Assembly (NCBI GenBank): GCA_026770595.1
Contig: MU634418.1
Span: forward strand, 1-12,410
Direction of reading: 5' to 3'
From: Ochromonadaceae sp. CCMP2298
Lineage: Eukaryota > Sar > Synurophyceae > Ochromonadales > Ochromonadaceae
DNA length: 12,410 bases
The translations under genes were made by a program, and so were the position numbers. The notes below the pieces were generated by a model that saw only the letters and a program-made list of their open reading frames with translations, was not told the origin of the DNA and did not search any database. Shown piece after piece: positions 5,986-12,410 of this stretch (within the stretch, counting starts at the first letter, position 1; each line of letters opens with the position of its first letter).

Positions 5986-6450
5986 ATGGAACAATTTATG
6001 ACAATGGATGCGTTTATGATTGAAGAGAATGAGAGAATCAACGGCATTCGGGGGTTGAACACGCGATTAACAAGTTGTAAGGACCTTCTTCATAAAGAGT
6101 TGTTGAGACCAACCGCGCTTGCCCTTCTGTACTACAGAAGGGAAGATTGTACCCACTACGAAACGGATCTAACGCTGGACCATCAAACGCTTCTCCAGCG
6201 CTTGTCTTTGCAGAATCTAGTGATGCTGTGTTTCCTGACGGCACACAGATTTTGCGCAGAATTTCTGGAGAGCGGAAGAACGAAACAACAACGAAAGGAC
6301 GATCGTTGCTGGTTAATCGCGACGATTTCGAAAACATATTGTATGAAATGGGATAAAACCTTCGCAGAGGGGGTATTTCTATTACACGGTTACGAAGTAA
6401 CTGGTTGGGAATTCTATGTACAATGTCTAGACCACGCTGTCTACGGTTAA
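5986..6450 (+). CDS. Unrecognised early-type protein, 154 residues
   Basis: The start MEQFMTMDAF is chosen at 5986. The frame is open further upstream to a TTG, but that TTG overlaps the AAAATTGA promoter and the CA-rich leader would then have to be translated. The protein is probably helical, with Cys and Trp in its second half (FLTAHRFCAEFLE, CWLIATISKTYCMKWDK, WEFYVQCLDHAVYG). No catalytic motif, signal peptide or membrane segment is evident. Promoter and leader indicate an early gene, and early genes of unknown family in such viruses often act on the host. It converges with the gene ending at 6480, 29 bases away. I do not recognise it. Confidence 0.75.
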   Translation: MEQFMTMDAFMIEENERINGIRGLNTRLTSCKDLLHKELLRPTALALLYYRREDCTHYETDLTLDHQTLLQRLSLQNLVMLCFLTAHRFCAEFLESGRTKQQRKDDRCWLIATISKTYCMKWDKTFAEGVFLLHGYEVTGWEFYVQCLDHAVYG

Positions 6451-6479
6451 TTCGTTTTGGCCACGATTCAGAAAATCCT

Positions 6480-6764
6480 TTACGATAAAACAAAACCATT
6501 CACACTTCTGGCATGAAAGTGCCGTTGTGTAACTTCTGTGCATTTCCCAATATCCGTCAGAAATGGTGGTCGACTTGTCGTGGATGAATTGTCAATGAGC
6601 ATGTATTGTCTCGAGTCGTCAATAATATTTTCACTGTCAGGATGTTTGGACGACAAATAATATAATTTTGATCGCAAATCTTGATACAAAAAACCAACCT
6701 TGCTGTACGCGACGTTTTCGTGATTCAAAAAATTTATGAATTTAAACATTTGACTTGTCGACAT
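6480..6764 (-). CDS. Unrecognised small protein, 94 residues
   Basis: The ATG-started frame begins MSTSQMFKFINFL and includes KVGFLYQDLRSKLYYL and ends VNGFVLS. It has no membrane segment or known motif. The start is preceded by GTATAAT, the same heptamer as before the basic-protein gene at 5823, which suggests the same late-type control. It fills an otherwise empty interval. No better frame competes there, but with no family recognised the call rests on length and context. Confidence 0.55.
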   Translation of the reverse strand: MSTSQMFKFINFLNHENVAYSKVGFLYQDLRSKLYYLSSKHPDSENIIDDSRQYMLIDNSSTTSRPPFLTDIGKCTEVTQRHFHARSVNGFVLS

Positions 6765-6811
6765 ATTATACTTATTCTATTCTTATTTATATTCTTATGT
6801 GGAAAATCATC

Positions 6812-6931
6812 TCATGTATAATAATATTCATAAGGTATGAATATTATACGGGCGTTCTGTCCAGGTCCCCAGACCACTTGACCGACATCAATCGGCAGTT
6901 CAGACAATCTCATCTCTCGCCCAAACAACAT
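6812..6931 (-). CDS. Possible 39-residue small protein
   Basis: This ATG-to-TGA frame begins MLFGREMRLSELPIDVGQ and ends YEYYYT. The stretch 6850-6930 is noticeably less AT-rich than its surroundings, like coding DNA. The hairpin at 6821-6847 lies at its 3' end, as with the LRR gene at the right edge. A 55-codon frame on the plus strand from an ATG at 6797 overlaps it and competes. It could also be a remnant of a larger gene. Confidence 0.25.
   Translation of the reverse strand: MLFGREMRLSELPIDVGQVVWGPGQNARIIFIPYEYYYT
6821..6847. terminator. Perfect 11-bp hairpin in the intergenic region
   Basis: ATAATATTCAT, loop AAGGT, ATGAATATTAT. It is the strongest short hairpin I saw in the window. 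It lies between two divergent genes, where a transcript end signal is unexpected unless a small gene lies here (see 6812-6931). Confidence 0.5.
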
Positions 6932-6974
6932 GTCTATTATGATTTTAAATATACAATTTAGTATATAGTATATT

Positions 6975-7604
6975 ATGCCAAAAAGATTTCAATTCTTTAT
7001 TGATGATGAACTGCAATTTGCATGTAATTTGAAACAACAGCAGTGCTCTGCTCTTAAGCCGAACGGACAACAATGTGCTAATCACACACTCATAGGCACT
7101 GATATGTGCTGGACGCATTTAATGTACAGAAAACATTTACGCATCAAAAATTCTAATGTTGCTGGAGGGGGGAAAGGATTATTTGCCCTTGACCCTCATC
7201 TAAAAGAGAATGATATTATCTTTCGTGAAGGACAAACGATTATATTCTACGGTGGTGATATAATTAGCAAACCTGAACTTGACCGAAGGTATGATGGATA
7301 CACTGCTCCATATGGTGTGGATATACAAAAAGACCTGTACAGAGATTCAGCGTGCGACCGTGGAATTGGGTCATTAGCGAATCATGGTAATTCCCGTTTA
7401 GAAAACGCTCGGTTCTCGCTTGGAAAGAATGGGGTACTTAATCTCAAGGCTACCAAGATTATACGGAATGGAAGAGAAATATTTATAAACTATAATAAAG
7501 GTAGTAAAAAAGGAGACCCCATGAGATATATTTTGAATGAGACTGGTGCCGAATATAAGACTGTGGATGTGAAAGGTCAAATGCCGAATTATTATAGAGG
7601 ATGA
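6975..7604 (+). CDS. SET-domain lysine methyltransferase with N-terminal Cys/His cluster
   Basis: SET enzymes transfer a methyl group from S-adenosylmethionine to lysine, usually of histones. Residues 55-174 carry the SET signatures in order: a Gly-rich AGGGKGLFA (63-71), FYGGD (91-95), NHGNSRLENARF (136-147, cofactor and active-site NH...N pattern) and GREIFINYN (166-174) with the catalytic-type tyrosine 173. The N-terminal part has C24, C34, C45 and H48 in the pattern CSALKPNGQQC...CWTH, a probable small zinc site. The chlorovirus PBCV-1 has a known SET enzyme (vSET) acting on H3K27, so silencing of host chromatin is a plausible but unproved role. The start ATG follows TAGTATATT. It is divergent from the 6480-6764 gene and convergent with the eIF4A-like gene. 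Length is 209 residues. Confidence 0.88.
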   Translation: MPKRFQFFIDDELQFACNLKQQQCSALKPNGQQCANHTLIGTDMCWTHLMYRKHLRIKNSNVAGGGKGLFALDPHLKENDIIFREGQTIIFYGGDIISKPELDRRYDGYTAPYGVDIQKDLYRDSACDRGIGSLANHGNSRLENARFSLGKNGVLNLKATKIIRNGREIFINYNKGSKKGDPMRYILNETGAEYKTVDVKGQMPNYYRG

Positions 7605-7661
7605 TAATTTTTTACTTTACACCCTTGAAGATTTAAAACCGCACCTCCTTTATGTTTGCAA

Positions 7662-8813
7662 TTACACTTTCCCACAAAATGTGGAGGGCAGTTCGTTAAT
7701 CTGAATTCCGTAATGCGACTCAATCGTTTGAATACTCCGAACGTCTTGCTTCGTAACAAAATTTATAGCAAAGCCCTTGCGTCCCCACCGACCGCCTCTC
7801 CCGATTCGGTGGAGATAGGTATGGACGTTAAGAGGGACGTCAAAATTAATAACTGTGCTCACTTGCTGAATGTCAATTCCTCGTGCAGTCACATCGGATG
7901 AAATGAGAACGCGCGCGTCGCCTGAACAGAACTGATTAAAACCCTCCAGCCTAGTTTCTTTGTCCATGGCGCTGTGTATGTGACAAGTAGAGAAGCCGTC
8001 TCTCTTCATTGCCTCGAAAAGGTCAATAACACGACTTACATTGTTGCAGTAAATGATACACTTTGATACCGATATGACAGAGAACAAGTCTTTCAATGCG
8101 TCATATTTCGCACTGTCGTTGTTCAACGCAACGTAAAATTGTTGGATGCACTTCAAACTCAATTCTTCGGCTTTAACCATAATTCGGGTTGGGTTTCGCA
8201 TAAATTTCTCGCTGAGGGTGAGAATCTCCGCTGGAATGGTGGCGCTAAAAAGAGTAACTTGAATGTTGTCGTTGAAAAAGTGCCGAAACATGTCTCGGAC
8301 TTGAGACCCAAACTCCCGTGAAAGCATTTCATCTGCCTCGTCGATCACGAGCAGCTTTATGTCGCTGGGATTGACAAAGCCTTTTCTAAACATTTCGACC
8401 ACCCTTCCCAAACACCCGACAATGATGTGCGGGGTGCACTCTTCCAGATCTTTGATGTCGTCCCTGACAGATGTTCCGCCAACCAGTGTTTTAACGTTGA
8501 GGCCTTCAACAAAACTTCCAATCGACACAAAAACGGACGCGATTTGCTTTGCTAGTTCGTGAGTGGGTACTAAAACCAATGCTTGAGTCGTCTGTTTCGT
8601 TGCGTCGATTAACTGAAGTGTAGAAATTGTAAAAGTTCCGGTTTTACCACTTCCAGATTGAGCTTGTGCTATAAGGTCTTTACCAGAAATCATTGGATAA
8701 ATTGCTTTTTTTTGTATGTCGCTCGGGTCTTCAAAACCGTACGCATAAATTCCTCTTAACACATCGTCTCTCAAATTTAAATCGTCCCATTTCGAGACTT
8801 CAATGTGCTCCAT
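7662..8813 (-). CDS. eIF4A-like DEAD-box RNA helicase
   Basis: eIF4A unwinds mRNA leaders as part of the cap-binding complex eIF4F. The 383 residues are close to the usual eIF4A length. Motifs: GFEDPSDIQ (26-34, Q motif), AQSGSGKT (51-58), PTHELA (83-88), VGGT (111-114), GCLGR (133-137), DEAD (158-161), SAT (190-192), VLISSDVTARGIDIQQVS (302-319), HRIGRGGRWGRKGFAINF (335-352). The last two and the C-terminus (IESHYGIQINELP) are specifically eIF4A-like rather than general DEAD-box. Two RNA-contacting motifs are altered: PTRELA is PTHELA and TPGR is CLGR. It lies 34 bases after the gene ending at 8848 on the same strand. An eIF4G-like gene at 9432 suggests a partner. eIF4A homologues are known in Mimivirus relatives. 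The call is very secure. Confidence 0.95.
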   Translation of the reverse strand: MEHIEVSKWDDLNLRDDVLRGIYAYGFEDPSDIQKKAIYPMISGKDLIAQAQSGSGKTGTFTISTLQLIDATKQTTQALVLVPTHELAKQIASVFVSIGSFVEGLNVKTLVGGTSVRDDIKDLEECTPHIIVGCLGRVVEMFRKGFVNPSDIKLLVIDEADEMLSREFGSQVRDMFRHFFNDNIQVTLFSATIPAEILTLSEKFMRNPTRIMVKAEELSLKCIQQFYVALNNDSAKYDALKDLFSVISVSKCIIYCNNVSRVIDLFEAMKRDGFSTCHIHSAMDKETRLEGFNQFCSGDARVLISSDVTARGIDIQQVSTVINFDVPLNVHTYLHRIGRGGRWGRKGFAINFVTKQDVRSIQTIESHYGIQINELPSTFCGKV

Positions 8814-8847
8814 TCAGATAATACCGGAACGTTTTTATATCGTTTGG

Positions 8848-9324
8848 TTAGATATAATTTAACTGTCTTGAGAATGGTTTTGTGGCGAGGAATTTCCGTA
8901 TTTCTATATTTTTGTACTGCACGTAGGTCGCGTTGAGGTTCACCGCAAGCGTAGGGGCATCTTTCCTCAACCAAAAAACAAGTTGACATGCGTGATAGCC
9001 GAGGGAGAGAAGGTTTACTTGAATGGGTATGTCAATAGAATCAAATCCGGGGTTCGTCCACATCCATTTAACATCATCACTAATGTACAGAAGCATCATT
9101 TCAACATTGGATACGTTCGAGGCATGGATGCCAGATACAAGGTCGCCATGCCTTGGAAATTCAAAACGTGCATCGCCTTGTCTTGGAAATCTAAAACGTG
9201 CGTCGTCTTTATGAAGTGAAAAAAAACGGGCGTCGGGGTTATACGTGAGTGGAATTTGTATAGTGTTTGTTACGTATACCACCGTTTGGAACGGATAAAG
9301 TTCATGTTTGTCTTCATGTGCCAT
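8848..9324 (-). CDS. Possible jelly-roll (capsid-like) protein with DARF repeats
   Basis: The 158 residues include three 10-residue repeats starting at residues 31, 41 and 51 (DARFFSLHKD, DARFRFPRQG, DARFEFPRHG), directly followed by DLVSGI. The pattern FxFPRxGDLVSxI resembles the FxIxRxGDLI strand motif of many jelly-roll structural proteins of nucleocytoplasmic large DNA viruses. Later parts (VEMMLLY, IDIPIQVNLLSLGYHACQLVFWL, VNLNATYVQY) alternate like beta strands. No signal peptide or membrane helix is seen. It may be a minor structural protein; this is inference. It precedes the eIF4A-like gene by 34 bases on the same strand and could be co-transcribed. Confidence 0.65.
   Translation of the reverse strand: MAHEDKHELYPFQTVVYVTNTIQIPLTYNPDARFFSLHKDDARFRFPRQGDARFEFPRHGDLVSGIHASNVSNVEMMLLYISDDVKWMWTNPGFDSIDIPIQVNLLSLGYHACQLVFWLRKDAPTLAVNLNATYVQYKNIEIRKFLATKPFSRQLNYI
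9145..9234 (-). repeat. Three 30-bp in-frame repeats (DARFxFPRxG)
   Basis: Three units cover residues 31-60 of the gene. The two units at 9145-9204 are very similar at DNA level (ccttggaaattcaaaacgtg and cttggaaatctaaaacgtg on the plus strand); the third is diverged. This indicates recent duplication inside a coding region. Confidence 0.75.
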
Positions 9325-9336
9325 TATTTGAACACG

Positions 9337-9376
9337 TAAACATGTTTATATCATTTTTTGTCTGATACATATCAGA
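9337..9376. promoter_or_regulatory. Two palindromes in the divergent spacer
   Basis: TAAACATGTTTA (9337-9348) is a perfect 12-bp palindrome. TCTGAT-ACAT-ATCAGA (9361-9376) is a 6-bp hairpin. Both lie between the divergent jelly-roll-like and eIF4G-like genes. They may be protein-binding sites or chance; no AAAATTGA is present here. Confidence 0.25.
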
Positions 9377-9431
9377 ATGTGTCATCATTAAATGTTGTTG
9401 ATTTAAAGTAATATAAATAGGACTGGCTAAT

Positions 9432-10427
9432 ATGTATAGAATGAGCGACCGTTCTTCTGAGTTGTTGACCTATTCATTGACCGATTTTTTTAATATTTTG
9501 AAATTGGGTAATGTATTCGTTCAATCGGCAAAGGTGCGGGACGTTATCGACAAAATGAATAGAGAGATTGCACCAAGTTTCGCAGAAAAACCGCGCGACA
9601 AATCTTTTTCCAAACAAAAGACGGATATAAATATTAGATCGAAGACTTCTCCCTCTCCCTCTCCCTCTAGTTCTGTTTGGGAGAAGGTTCCTTCGTTTGT
9701 AACAACAAAAATCGAAAAAAAAGAGGGAATTGAGAAAACAATAAATGAAATCCGCATCTGCTTAAACAAGATCAGCGTGAAAAACTATGATTCGCAAAAA
9801 GCAGCAATCTTTGAGATTTTGACAGACGACGCCGGCGAAAATGTGCATTTGCAATCTATATCTGAAACGATATTCGACATTGCAAGTACGAATCGTTTCT
9901 ATGCTGACATATACGCGCGTTTGTACACAGAGTTGATTTCAACAAACGTTATTTACAACGATATACTGAATACGTTTATGTCAACGTACGCTAATAGTAT
10001 AACAGATTTGAACTATGTCGACCCGGATGTGAACTATGAGGGATTTTGCGATTACAATAAAAAGAACGATTCGAGAAAGGCAACCGCCGTATTTATTATT
10101 CATTTGATGAAGCAGGGGACTGTTCCTATGATGAAAGTGTTGTCCATATGCGCGTCTTTCGTAGACATTGCTGTAAGGTTTGTAGACGAAGACAAAAGGA
10201 CAAACGAAGTCGATGAAATAGCAGAAATTCTATTTTTGTTATTGAAAGAGGGTGGTTCTATGTTCTCAACCTGCAAAGGAGAGTGGGTTTGGGAGTTTGT
10301 TATAGCGAAACAAATCAAACAGTTTTCCACTTTCAAAAGGGGGGATAAAAAGAGTATCTCGACCCGGGCGATTTTTAAGTTCAGGGACATGCAACAGCTA
10401 CTAGTAGAGTCCGATTTACATCTTTAA
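9432..10427 (+). CDS. eIF4G-like protein with MIF4G domain
   Basis: eIF4G is the scaffold of the translation initiation complex; its MIF4G domain of HEAT-type helices binds eIF4A. Residues about 103-325 match that domain. Helix 1 is INEIRICLNKISVKNYDSQK (compare ILNKLTPEKF), followed by ISETIFDIASTNRFYADIYA (compare LIFEKAxxEPxFSxLYA). The end, SISTRAIFKFRDMQQL, matches ISSRIRFMLQDVIDL. The N-terminal 100 residues are polar, with SPSPSPSSS (73-81, encoded by three CTCCCT units at 9649-9666). YSLTDFF (14-20) resembles the eIF4E-binding motif YxxxxL-phi with Phe for Leu. PABP- and Mnk-binding parts are absent; at 331 residues it is far shorter than cellular eIF4G. A start at 9441 is equally possible. 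It overlaps the ABC gene by 12 bases, tail to tail. The MIF4G call is by eye but consistent from end to end. Confidence 0.78.
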   Translation: MYRMSDRSSELLTYSLTDFFNILKLGNVFVQSAKVRDVIDKMNREIAPSFAEKPRDKSFSKQKTDINIRSKTSPSPSPSSSVWEKVPSFVTTKIEKKEGIEKTINEIRICLNKISVKNYDSQKAAIFEILTDDAGENVHLQSISETIFDIASTNRFYADIYARLYTELISTNVIYNDILNTFMSTYANSITDLNYVDPDVNYEGFCDYNKKNDSRKATAVFIIHLMKQGTVPMMKVLSICASFVDIAVRFVDEDKRTNEVDEIAEILFLLLKEGGSMFSTCKGEWVWEFVIAKQIKQFSTFKRGDKKSISTRAIFKFRDMQQLLVESDLHL

Positions 10428-12095
10428 TTCGGCGTCGAACAACGGCATCACGTCTTTATCGTGCGTAATTATTATAATAGCTTGTTTATAGATTTTGAAG
10501 TCTTCGATCAATCCAATCACTTCGAGCTTCAACGCAGGGTCGAGGGCATTCGTGGGTTCGTCCAAGACCAAAATCTTCGATGGGTTAATGAATCCACCTA
10601 TCATATTTACGATTTGTCGCTGACCACCAGATATATTTTCACCCATAAGGCCAGCCTCTTTAGTGTATATGTCGATGTTTTTATACAATTTTGCAATATT
10701 CGGATATTGCATGATTTTGTCCAGAAAGTACTTACACTTTTTGGGGTCATTGCATCCATAGAGCATGTTGTCAATAATTTTTTTGTCGAAAAGTTTGGAG
10801 TTTTGATTCACGTAGGTTATTTCGCTTCGCAAGTACTCCGGGTCGATATCTTCGATGTTTCGACCATCGATCTTTATTGTTCCGCTGTTCGGTTTATACA
10901 TCTTGTTCAACAATTTAACAAACGTAGATTTTCCGCTACCGGACGGACCGGTTATCCCGATTATTTTATGATCTGTTGTGTCAAGCGAATAATTTCTGTT
11001 TTCGAAAACCATTTTCCCCATACTGTAATTATACGTTACATTTTCAAACTGGATCCTTTCGAACTTTAGTTCAGACTCTCCTGTGAATCTTCCCTCACGA
11101 AAAACCTCTTCGAAATGTTTATTCACGTGTTCAAAGTGTGCCATTGACGCATTCATCCGTCCAACATATCCAATTATAAAAGGTAGTTGTTGGACGAGAA
11201 CCGACATCTTTTCTCGGAACAAAAGCAGAATGGTAAAGGACCCGATGAAATCAACCTTGCTAATTTTGTTATTCTGAAACAAGAGAATCATATAACCCAA
11301 CGATGAAAGAACTATCCCTAATACAATCACCAGCATTACTACTACATTCTTGGCTGTATTGTGGTAATAATCAAACCCAGACACCTGGTTATTTTGTGTT
11401 GTGACGCTGAACTTTTCAGATTCCTTTCTCGCTTGTCCTCTGTAAACAATTTTGTCCACGTTGTTCAAAACGTCTATGAGTTGGCTATCCGTTGCAAGAA
11501 GAGTTTCTTCGTAGTCCTCGTTTCGTTGAAGCATTTTATTATAATTTAAGCAATAATATGTTATTAAAATAACGTTTCCTATCGCAAAAATGACGCCAAA
11601 AATTGGACTCAAATAAAAGAAGAAACAGCTCGTTACGATCAAGTACAAAATATTGGGCAAAACGTCAGATATGGTGTCTGACATTACACTGCAGATCAAA
11701 TCGGCTATCCTGTTTATTGGCGAATTCAATCGCGTAAAATTTATTTCGCTGAATGAATCGCTATTTACAAGCAACAAAAATTCTAAAATTTTATGTCTCG
11801 CCCATGGCCGCATTTTCGTTACAAGAATATTTTGAAAATATAAGAACGCATAAAACAGAGACAAGTAGACCGCATATACAAACATGAGCAGCTTGAAAAA
11901 AGTCCAAATCAAAGATTTATCAGTTTCACCGAGTGCGTTTATCAAGTGGGATGTCATATAAGTGATTCCATTCGTTTGCACAATACTCGATAATGTACTC
12001 ACAACCAACAACCCGATCAAGTTCCATTTTTCTTCTTTGGCGAAAATTTCAAGAATTCTAAACACCATTCGATTGTCGGAAGATCCTTTTGTCAT
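10416..12095 (-). CDS. ABC half-transporter (exporter type, TMD-NBD)
   Basis: This is a complete 559-residue half-transporter with membrane domain and ATPase in one chain, the layout of ABCB-type exporters that work as dimers. Hydrophobic segments lie at about 25-42, 63-90, 147-161, 163-183, 248-273 and 281-294, consistent with six spans. The ATPase has Walker A GPSGSGKST (383-391), Q-loop VNQ (429-431), signature ENISGGQRQ (486-494), Walker B ILVLDEP (508-514), D-loop NALD and switch His545 (ITHD). All catalytic residues are present, so it should be active. The substrate cannot be told. No organelle-targeting peptide is evident. Complete ABC transporters are uncommon in viruses. Codon use and AT content match the neighbours. 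It converges with the eIF4G-like gene with a 12-base overlap. Confidence 0.93.
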   Translation of the reverse strand: MTKGSSDNRMVFRILEIFAKEEKWNLIGLLVVSTLSSIVQTNGITYMTSHLINALGETDKSLIWTFFKLLMFVYAVYLSLFYAFLYFQNILVTKMRPWARHKILEFLLLVNSDSFSEINFTRLNSPINRIADLICSVMSDTISDVLPNILYLIVTSCFFFYLSPIFGVIFAIGNVILITYYCLNYNKMLQRNEDYEETLLATDSQLIDVLNNVDKIVYRGQARKESEKFSVTTQNNQVSGFDYYHNTAKNVVVMLVIVLGIVLSSLGYMILLFQNNKISKVDFIGSFTILLLFREKMSVLVQQLPFIIGYVGRMNASMAHFEHVNKHFEEVFREGRFTGESELKFERIQFENVTYNYSMGKMVFENRNYSLDTTDHKIIGITGPSGSGKSTFVKLLNKMYKPNSGTIKIDGRNIEDIDPEYLRSEITYVNQNSKLFDKKIIDNMLYGCNDPKKCKYFLDKIMQYPNIAKLYKNIDIYTKEAGLMGENISGGQRQIVNMIGGFINPSKILVLDEPTNALDPALKLEVIGLIEDFKIYKQAIIIITHDKDVMPLFDAELKM

Positions 12096-12120
12096 TTCTA
12101 TACATCTATAAAATATTTGT

Positions 12121-12145
12121 TGTTGTTTAAATATGTTGTTTAAAT
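12121..12145. repeat. 13-bp tandem repeat upstream of the ABC gene
   Basis: TGTTGTTTAAAT occurs at 12121-12132 and 12134-12145, 26 to 50 bases before the ABC start codon. It may be a promoter element or a simple duplication. The rest of 12096-12181 shows nothing else. Confidence 0.5.
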
Positions 12146-12172
12146 TAAATACAATTCGTTATCTTTACATTG

Positions 12173-12210
12173 ATGTACAGTTTAAATCCTGCAATGTATC
12201 AACTGTACAT
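12173..12210. terminator. 10-bp inverted repeat at the 3' end of the LRR gene
   Basis: ATGTACAGTT (12173-12182) and AACTGTACAT (12201-12210) are perfect arms around 18 bases that include the LRR stop codon. Position at the gene end fits a hairpin-type transcript end signal. Confidence 0.45.
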
Positions 12211-12410
12211 GCGGGCAGTGTGTGGCAAGCGCAACAGTGGACGCGTCAGTCAGAAGGCCACAAAAGCTCAGGTTCAGCGACTGTAGCAAAGGGCAGTGTT
12301 TGGCCAAAGCGATTATGGACGCGTCGGTCAGATAGCTACACCAGTTCAGGTTCAGCGACTGTAGCAAAGGGCAATGTGTTGCAAGCGCGATAATAGACGC
12401 GTCGGTCAGA
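12182..12410 (-). CDS. Cysteine-type leucine-rich repeat protein, 3' part only
   Basis: The frame is open to the window edge, so the start lies to the right. At least two and a half 26-residue repeats of the form LTDASIIALAKHCPLLQSLN are present, the LRR_CC type found in F-box/LRR (FBXL) and AMN1-like proteins, where they form the substrate-binding arc. The protein stops after a diverged unit, HCPHVQLIHCRI. The repeats are nearly identical at DNA level (78-bp units; GACGCGTC recurs), GC-richer than the adjacent DNA and therefore probably recently expanded. An F-box partner role in ubiquitin ligation cannot be judged without the N-terminus. A TTG at 12367 is not the true start, since the repeat continues upstream of it. 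Confidence 0.8.
   Translation of the reverse strand, partial: LTDASIIALATHCPLLQSLNLNWCSYLTDASIIALAKHCPLLQSLNLSFCGLLTDASTVALATHCPHVQLIHCRI

Noticed and set aside
6038-6499. 153-codon minus-strand frame
   Set aside because: It is antisense to the gene at 5986, which has an early promoter, CA-rich leader and ATG; the antisense protein shows no motif and lacks a promoter.
9649-9666. CTCCCT microsatellite considered as a regulatory pyrimidine tract
   Set aside because: It is three in-frame units encoding Ser-Pro inside the disordered N-terminus of the eIF4G-like protein.
10461-11069. 202-codon plus-strand frame
   Set aside because: It is the shadow of the ABC transporter ATPase domain, whose motifs are all in the minus-strand frame.

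Overview
The window looks like part of the genome of a large eukaryotic DNA virus (Nucleocytoviricota), most likely a Mimivirus-like (Imitervirales) virus of a photosynthetic alga. Reasons: genes are densely packed, intronless and on both strands in AT-rich DNA. Several genes carry the Mimivirus-type early promoter AAAATTGA about 50-70 bases before the start codon. The gene set is typical of these viruses: helicase-associated repeat protein, MutS-like ATPase, SET methyltransferase, eIF4A-like helicase, basic W-x-x-F-V-K protein and clustered tRNAs. A light-harvesting (LHC/FCP) gene points to an algal host, and its N-terminus suggests one with a secondary, red-lineage plastid. Species cannot be named from the sequence. 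A viral insertion in an algal genome is possible, but no host-like spliced gene is seen.

Layout. 1-712: visibly GC-rich end of a BspA/DUF285 repeat gene. 836-998: two tRNAs in tandem, an odd Ile(UAU) and a well-formed Leu(UAA). 1106-1195: a 29-residue membrane microprotein on the minus strand with its own early promoter. 1350-1868: a three-helix chlorophyll-binding protein. 2062-3491: a helicase-associated repeat protein and a small acidic protein, divergent from a shared promoter. 3580-5823: a membrane-anchored MutS-like ATPase and a small basic protein. 5986-6764: two unrecognised small genes. 6975-7604: a SET-domain protein with an N-terminal Cys/His cluster. 7662-10427: eIF4A-like helicase, a possible jelly-roll protein, and an eIF4G-like MIF4G protein. 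10416-12095: a complete half-size ABC exporter. 12182-12410: the GC-richer end of a cysteine-type LRR gene.

The genes suggest several ways of reshaping the host. The eIF4A-like and eIF4G-like proteins, only about 0.6 kb apart, could form part of a viral cap-dependent initiation complex. The tRNAs read AUA and UUA, codons expected to be common in an AT-rich genome. Three early-type genes have CA-rich, probably unstructured 5' leaders. The LHC protein may alter host photosynthesis, the SET protein may methylate host histones or other proteins, and MutS may act in genome maintenance. The two outer GC-rich repeat families may be fast-evolving surface or interaction proteins. Functional links are inference from sequence; family calls rest on motifs read by eye.
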